From Gemmatimonadota bacterium (GTDB lineage Bacteria > Gemmatimonadota > Gemmatimonadetes > Longimicrobiales > Gaopeijiaceae), in contig JAPOOQ010000215.1 in assembly GCA_026713345.1 (NCBI GenBank), positions 1 through 11,689 on the forward strand: DNA of 11,689 bases, in the 5' to 3' direction. The notes under the pieces were generated by a model. The model saw only the letters and a list, made by a program, of their open reading frames with translations. It was not told the origin of the DNA and did not search any database. The translations under genes were made by a program, and so were the position numbers. Shown here piece by piece: positions 7,357 through 11,689 of the stretch; within the stretch, counting starts at the first letter, position 1, and each line of letters begins with the position of its first letter.

Positions 7357-8577
7357 CTACTTCCAGAGTCGAATCATGAACTCATGCTCCCGATCTTCGA
7401 GATCCGGCTCAGTGGCGTTGTGTGCTTGCATCCCCGGAATGATCTTGTTCCGCACTCCCATTCCTCTGGCGTCAACGTACCCGTAGTCCCGCATGACGTT
7501 TACCAGGGTCTGGTTGCGGGCGTAGCGCATCCCGGACTTCATTCCTTCAGGCGTCACCGTGTTGGGCAACCGACCGGGGCTTCTGATTTCCAATCGATTG
7601 GAGAAGATATTGAGCGTGATGTCGGTGCCGGCAATGCTGTAGTCGCGGTGTACGAGGGCGTTGGTCACCGCCTCCCTTATCACTCTCTGCGGATACTCCC
7701 AGCGGTCCACCCGGCGAGGCCCTTCCAAGCGAGCTGTCGGCGTGGTGTTTCGCCGGACGAAGTCCCAGGCCTGGTCGACCAGACCTGGTTCAACCACCGA
7801 TCCGGTGCGGTCGCGCAGGGGAACGAGTGGTCCCCGCAGGTCTTGGTCCGCTCGGGTCGCGTAGTCGGGCTGATCACCCGCATAACAGATGGCCCGGATG
7901 CCGGATTGCGGTACAAAACGCTTCGGGTTGTTGCCGAAGAGCAACGCTCCGCTCACAGTAGGCGCCGCTCTCCGGTGCGTGCTCACCGCCAGATCCAGAT
8001 TGATGAGCTGCGTTCTCCACTCTTCGGACTGCGGATCGCCAAGTGCCTCCCACCGCAATACGCGCTCGAAGTAGTCGCGCAGCCGCCGGTGGTCCAGAAT
8101 CGTCGCTTCCGCACCCGGCACAGGCTTGAGGCCATACTCGATCCGCCCGGACTGCTGATACAACCGGGCCTCTTCCTCGCGGGTCGCATCGCGTGTGGTG
8201 GTCCCTACTCTCACCTTCGTGACCCAGGCCGAACCCTTTTTCGCCTTATAGGGCTTGTCCGGCGAATCCTCCGCCAGCGAGACGATGCCCACGACCTTGT
8301 CTCGGTCCCAGCGGATGGTCTCCCAATACGGAAGGGTTGCCGGCTGAACATGGACGCGAGCGACCTCCATGACCCATTCCTCCGCCTTCCGCGGATCCCG
8401 TGTCAAGCCGCTGACGGTCTGGTCTTTTTCAACCCCCAGCAGGATGTGTCCGCCCCTGAGATTGAGGAGCGCAACCATCTCTGCAGCGAGTTTGCCGGGG
8501 GAGATATCGTCCCGCTTGAATTCCACACCGGAGCTCTCGTCGTTGCGGATCAACTCGATCAGTTCGGCCCTGGTCAT
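7357..8577 (-). CDS. Schlafen-like AlbA_2 protein with GHKL-type ATP-binding C-terminus
   Basis: This 406-residue protein has the layout of the COG2865 group, often labelled RecG-like regulators. The N-terminal AlbA_2 domain (about 1-140) shows ESSGVEFKRD (14-23) and the NLRGGHILLGVE block (39-50); this fold binds or cuts nucleic acid in Schlafen relatives. The C-terminal half holds a GHKL-like ATP-binding region: REAVTNALVHRDYS (301-314, with Asn306 in the N-box position), SPGRLPN (333-339) and RGMGVRN (371-377). It has no signal or membrane segment, so it is cytoplasmic. It starts 15 bases after the PHP-ATPase stop, and its ribosome site AGAGGG (8589-8594) overlaps that stop codon. It converges on namZ with only 15 bases between stops. 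Its role could be transcription control, nucleic-acid sensing, or effector of a defence module; the sequence does not decide. Confidence 0.88.
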   Translation of the reverse strand: MTRAELIELIRNDESSGVEFKRDDISPGKLAAEMVALLNLRGGHILLGVEKDQTVSGLTRDPRKAEEWVMEVARVHVQPATLPYWETIRWDRDKVVGIVSLAEDSPDKPYKAKKGSAWVTKVRVGTTTRDATREEEARLYQQSGRIEYGLKPVPGAEATILDHRRLRDYFERVLRWEALGDPQSEEWRTQLINLDLAVSTHRRAAPTVSGALLFGNNPKRFVPQSGIRAICYAGDQPDYATRADQDLRGPLVPLRDRTGSVVEPGLVDQAWDFVRRNTTPTARLEGPRRVDRWEYPQRVIREAVTNALVHRDYSIAGTDITLNIFSNRLEIRSPGRLPNTVTPEGMKSGMRYARNQTLVNVMRDYGYVDARGMGVRNKIIPGMQAHNATEPDLEDREHEFMIRLWK

Positions 8578-8588
8578 CTACGCCAACA

Positions 8589-8594
8589 CCCTCT
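8589..8594 (-). promoter_or_regulatory. Ribosome binding site overlapping the upstream stop codon
   Basis: AGAGGG on the minus strand lies 11 bases before the ATG of the AlbA_2 gene and shares bases with the TAG stop (8595-8593) of the PHP-ATPase gene. This supports co-transcription and coupled translation of the two genes. Confidence 0.55.
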
Positions 8595-11307
8595 AGAACC
8601 CGTACTTGTGTCGTCTGTTCTCGAAAGCGTCCTTACCGCCCTCGAGCAGGTCTTCTATCAGTTCGCGTACCTGTTCGTCATCGATTGAACCCATGTGCTC
8701 CCAGAGGACTTCGGCTCTTCCCCCTTCGGCGTCGCCGACAGGAGTGAGGCCGAGGATCAGCTCCGCGTCACCAAGCACGGGGATGTTTGCATTGTGCGTC
8801 GAAAAGATGAATTGCCGACGCTGCTTCTCTTCCCTCATCCGGGGAACGATCCCATCCGTTATGAAGCGATTGTCCAGGTCGTCCTCGGGCTGGTCCACAA
8901 TCAGGGGGGCATCGGACTCCAGCAGAAGCAGCAAGAGAACCGCCGTTGCCTTTTGGCCGGTCGACAGTTCGTCGAGTGGGCGCCACGACGGCGTTTGCCC
9001 CGATGGAGCCAGGTTGAGCCGTATCTCGGTGGTGTTGGGCAAGTTGAGCTCTTCGATGCGCATGAGGGTCTCCTCATGGGCATTTGCCAGCAGCTCCGCC
9101 TGCTTTGGGGTGGTCCCGTACTTTGCCAAAACCGCATCGGACCCCGCGCGGCAGGTGTCTGCCAATTCCGGAAGGGAGAGGTCCGGCGCGGAATCGAGGA
9201 TTTCAACCGTCTTTGCGAGGTTGCCGCCGATCCCTTCGCGGAGAAGATCAGAGAGTGGCTCCCGGTCACCGGCAGCGACCACCTCGACCTGGACTCGCCC
9301 CTGAAGCCGCTCGGTTACGTCCCTGGCTGCCTGGATCAGCGACTGGAACTCGGCAGTCTTCAGGTCTTCCCATTCGACAAGGAGCGTGCGACGATGTTCC
9401 AGGTGGTCTGCTTCCGCGCGCTCCGCCAGGGACACTTCCCGGTCGAGAGGCCGAAGGCGCTCTATCTTCCGACGGAGGCGAATAAACTCCTCTCCATGCA
9501 CCGCGGAGCGCTCAAGCCCTCGGAGAATGGCCTCGTATGCTTCCTGTACCTCCCTGCGACGCTCTTCCCAACTGGATCTGATCTCCGCGATACTGTCGTC
9601 TGCCCGGCCCAATGACTCCCTGAGACTGTCGGCCAACTCCTGCAACTCGCCGCTCAGTTTCGCCAGGATCCGGTTTCCAAGCCCCAGAATGTCCCTACCA
9701 GGAAGGCCATCGAGCGCTCCCCGCGACAGGAAGGTCAAGTCCAGGGGAAGCTCCTGGCGGAGGTTCTCGCCACACTCGCGAAGTGGTTCCAGGCGCTCTG
9801 CCATCGAGTCCAGGATCTGCTCTTCACGAACCAGGAGGCTGCGGTCTCGCAATCGTTCTTCCAATCCGGCCTTGCGGTACTGCTCAAGCGTCTCTTCAAG
9901 CCCTGGCAGTCCCGACAGACGCTCTCGCAGGTCTTCCAACTCGCGTCGTACCTTGAGGATCGACCGCCTGGTCTCTTTCAGGCTGTGTCGAATCTCGGTC
10001 TTCCTCCTGGCCAACGACGTGTCCCGCTCAAGGAACCGGTCCAGTAGGCGAGTTCGTTCAACGGCACTTCGGGTTAGCTGGGCGATTTCGTGCTGGCCGT
10101 AGATCTCGACGCGAGGGAGAATATCCTGCGGGAGCCGATTCGAGATTGCACCATCCCGGTCGCGCACCACCGGCGGGTTCGGAACGGTACGTTCTATCAG
10201 ATAGTCTCGCGTGCCCGGCCCACGAGTACGCACCAGAAGCGATACCCTGGTCCCGCTCTGGAGCACATTGTCGACAATTCCCTGGTGGGCTTTCTGGGCA
10301 TCGTCACCAATTGGATTCAGACCCAATACGTAACGGAGGCTCTCGATCACCGTGGACTTCCCGGCGCCCCTTCCTCCGATCAGCACGTTGAGATTGGGAT
10401 TCAAGGGCATCTTCGTTCCGTCAAGAAACCCACCTTTCCAGGACATTCCGAGCATTGCGGCGCGGGGTTCCTGCTCGACACTGGCCGTTGCGGGATTGAG
10501 CTGGATTCGAGATCCCGGATCCAGGAATGCCTGCCTCAGGCCTTCGATACCGACTTGGGACATCTTGATCAGAGAAGTTGCCGCACGGCCACCCAAGTCC
10601 TCCGGATCCACGACATCTCTGGCGTTGATCGCGGCCATAGCGAAGCCGCCACCCGCGGTTCGCGAGCGACGATACTGGGGATCCTCGTTCAGGATGAGAC
10701 GTCGCACCCATGGGTTTACTTCGTCGAGCGACTTGGGTATCTGTACGGCGAGAAGGTCCTCACTCCTCCAGGCCCGGATGCGGGGATCCCCGTCGAGAAC
10801 CTCAAGAAGGCCGCCGGGACTGCTCGTCACGTGCGCAGCAACGGTGATTCCCCCTTGTTCTCGAACGATTGCCAGCACCTTGACAAACGTCTTGTCGGAC
10901 AAAGTGCTGTTGGATCCCAATTGCCGGATTCCGAGTTCCCCCAGGAACCGCTCCAGTTGGTCCTCTTCCATGTCGGGAGGGTAGATGCACAGCACATGAA
11001 TCCCCTCCGAGGAGCGGACCTCGAAACCGGGAAAAATCGTGATGTCGTGACCCATGGCTGCTTTGCGGAAAGGGCCGACCCCCCTCACGTCGTTGTGATC
11101 CGTGATCGCGAGCACTGATACTCGCAGTTCAAGCGCCTTGGCAATCATTTCGCGCGCGTGGGATTCGGCGTCACCGGAACTCTTCTGTCCTCGATACCTG
11201 GGGCCGTATTCAAACGGGTTCACCTGAAGGGCACACCGATGGAACACTGCACCCTTGGGCGCTTCGTCGAATACGGTAAGCGGGTCGGCCCGCGGTTTCC
11301 TCTCCAT
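8593..11307 (-). CDS. PHP-domain ABC/SMC-like ATPase (TrlF/Ppl-like), candidate defence protein
   Basis: The 904-residue protein joins an N-terminal PHP phosphoesterase domain (about 20-270) to a split ABC ATPase of the SMC/RecF type. PHP landmarks are TDHND (69-73), FPGFEV (92-97) with His104, and AAH (157-159). The first motif, normally HxH, reads HRCALQVN (23-30) and so lacks one metal ligand. The ATPase has Walker A GGRGAGKST (311-319, Lys317), a long charged coiled-coil-prone middle (about 430-670), signature LSTGQ (781-785), Walker B LIVDQPEDD (802-810, Glu808) and the H-loop His838 in FSTHNA. NCBI labels relatives TrlF family, and a PHP-ATPase named Ppl has been reported as antiviral; I cite both from memory. 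It is the first gene of an operon with the AlbA_2 protein. GC is lower than in the GH3 genes. The ATG at 11307 has a weak TAGGG site. Target and PHP activity are unknown. Confidence 0.9.
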   Translation of the reverse strand: MERKPRADPLTVFDEAPKGAVFHRCALQVNPFEYGPRYRGQKSSGDAESHAREMIAKALELRVSVLAITDHNDVRGVGPFRKAAMGHDITIFPGFEVRSSEGIHVLCIYPPDMEEDQLERFLGELGIRQLGSNSTLSDKTFVKVLAIVREQGGITVAAHVTSSPGGLLEVLDGDPRIRAWRSEDLLAVQIPKSLDEVNPWVRRLILNEDPQYRRSRTAGGGFAMAAINARDVVDPEDLGGRAATSLIKMSQVGIEGLRQAFLDPGSRIQLNPATASVEQEPRAAMLGMSWKGGFLDGTKMPLNPNLNVLIGGRGAGKSTVIESLRYVLGLNPIGDDAQKAHQGIVDNVLQSGTRVSLLVRTRGPGTRDYLIERTVPNPPVVRDRDGAISNRLPQDILPRVEIYGQHEIAQLTRSAVERTRLLDRFLERDTSLARRKTEIRHSLKETRRSILKVRRELEDLRERLSGLPGLEETLEQYRKAGLEERLRDRSLLVREEQILDSMAERLEPLRECGENLRQELPLDLTFLSRGALDGLPGRDILGLGNRILAKLSGELQELADSLRESLGRADDSIAEIRSSWEERRREVQEAYEAILRGLERSAVHGEEFIRLRRKIERLRPLDREVSLAERAEADHLEHRRTLLVEWEDLKTAEFQSLIQAARDVTERLQGRVQVEVVAAGDREPLSDLLREGIGGNLAKTVEILDSAPDLSLPELADTCRAGSDAVLAKYGTTPKQAELLANAHEETLMRIEELNLPNTTEIRLNLAPSGQTPSWRPLDELSTGQKATAVLLLLLLESDAPLIVDQPEDDLDNRFITDGIVPRMREEKQRRQFIFSTHNANIPVLGDAELILGLTPVGDAEGGRAEVLWEHMGSIDDEQVRELIEDLLEGGKDAFENRRHKYGF

Positions 11308-11310
11308 GCC

Positions 11311-11403
11311 CTAAGTTAGCCTGCTGGCGACGCCTGAGGTACGGATTCGTCCATGAACTCGCCTTGCCATCGAGTCCAGCTCCGTCCTCGTCACGTCAGA
11401 CAT
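11311..11403 (-). other. Possible 30-codon leader ORF upstream of the PHP-ATPase gene
   Basis: An ATG at 11403-11401 opens 30 codons ending at TAG (11313-11311), three bases before the ATG of the PHP-ATPase. The peptide is basic, starting MSDVTRTELDSMARRV. It has no good ribosome site (AAGTGGTGC precedes it) and I recognise no homologue. It could be a leader peptide, a remnant, or chance. The 147-base gap (11308-11454) shows no clear promoter: TTGACT (11421-11416) has no matching -10 at the right distance. Confidence 0.2.
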
Positions 11404-11454
11404 GCACCACTTGCCCGAACCGTCGAGTCAAGAGCGTGAACCGATATCGCGCCC

Positions 11455-11689
11455 CTACCACCAACCCCCCAACCCCACCTCCTCGTCCCGCTCGAAGAAG
11501 CTCGGTGCCGGCTCCAGTTCATCCTCCGGATAGTCAAGCGGCTCGCCCGTCGTCTCGTCGATCCCCAGGGTCACGCCGCTGTTCCAGTCCGGCGGTTCGA
11601 CGCCCAGCAGCCACTTCACGAAGTAGTCGTCGCGCCGCTGCCGGAACTGCCCGCCCACCCCGTGGCCTCCCCCCGGCCGCACGTACAGG
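11455..11689 (-). CDS. C-terminal fragment of an S9-like (prolyl oligopeptidase family) serine peptidase
   Basis: The frame is open from the right edge to a TAG at 11457-11455, giving about 77 residues of a larger protein. It begins LYVRPGGGHGVGG, where the His of GGHG matches the catalytic histidine position near the end of S9 alpha/beta-hydrolase peptidases. YFVKWLLGVEPP resembles the final helix of those enzymes, and an acidic tail ends in GLGGWW. The catalytic serine and aspartate lie outside the window, so the family is inferred from one motif and its position; another alpha/beta hydrolase is possible. It points the same way as the PHP-ATPase operon but is 147 bases upstream and looks like ordinary host sequence flanking it. 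Confidence 0.6.
   Translation of the reverse strand, partial: LYVRPGGGHGVGGQFRQRRDDYFVKWLLGVEPPDWNSGVTLGIDETTGEPLDYPEDELEPAPSFFERDEEVGLGGWW

Noticed and set aside
7384..8688. 434-codon plus-strand ORF opposite the AlbA_2 gene
   Set aside because: The minus strand carries clear AlbA_2 and GHKL motifs. The plus-strand product has no recognisable domain.
8695..9615. 306-codon plus-strand ORF opposite the ATPase C-terminus
   Set aside because: It is opposite the Walker B and signature motifs of a well-supported gene, with no ribosome site or homology that I recognise.
10090..11118. 342-codon plus-strand ORF opposite the PHP domain
   Set aside because: Antisense to conserved PHP and Walker A motifs, so it is judged a shadow.
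11416..11421. TTGACT on the minus strand as a promoter for the PHP-ATPase operon
   Set aside because: No -10-like hexamer occurs 16-18 bases downstream.

Overview
The window is GC-rich bacterial DNA with dense gene packing, several exported proteins carrying lipoprotein-type signal sequences, and a remnant of a beta-propeller lipoprotein of a kind I associate with Gemmatimonadota. That phylum is my best guess from protein style alone; no rRNA, tRNA or marker gene is present to confirm it.

Left part (1-7341): a cell-wall sugar salvage or degradation locus. On the minus strand, a GH3 beta-N-acetylglucosaminidase (NagZ type, 4940 to 3003) is followed, with a 4-base TTGA start/stop overlap, by a second GH3 enzyme fused to a beta-lactamase-fold serine hydrolase (3006 to beyond position 1). 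Facing the other way, after a short regulatory region and a frameshifted lipoprotein gene, lies namZ (DUF1343/GH171 exo-beta-N-acetylmuramidase, 6034-7341). NagZ, a serine-hydrolase amidase (AmiE) and NamZ are the set of exported enzymes in the Bacillus subtilis muropeptide rescue pathway, so this locus looks like a rearranged version with NagZ duplicated and one copy fused to an amidase-like domain. The first GH3 gene carries an uninterrupted 22-base G tract (C on the coding strand) just after its signal peptide, which makes it a candidate phase-variable gene.

The 173-base divergent region (4941-5113) holds a large interrupted hairpin, a near-consensus sigma-70 promoter (TTGACT, 17 bases, TATGAT), an operator-like palindrome over the predicted transcription start, and a strong ribosome binding site. 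All of this serves a gene whose reading frame is now broken (5114-5939).

Right part (7357-11307): a two-gene minus-strand operon of lower GC. A 904-residue PHP-domain/ABC-ATPase with a long central coiled-coil region (related to proteins called TrlF family or Ppl) is followed 15 bases later by a 406-residue Schlafen-like AlbA_2 protein with a GHKL-type ATP-binding C-terminus. This resembles a nucleic-acid conflict or antiphage module and is the best candidate for a little-described system here. The first metal-binding motif of its PHP domain is degenerate. At the right edge is the C-terminus of an S9-type peptidase (11455 to beyond 11689). I see no insertion sequence, CRISPR array, tRNA or rRNA. 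No gene-free stretch exceeds 300 bases.
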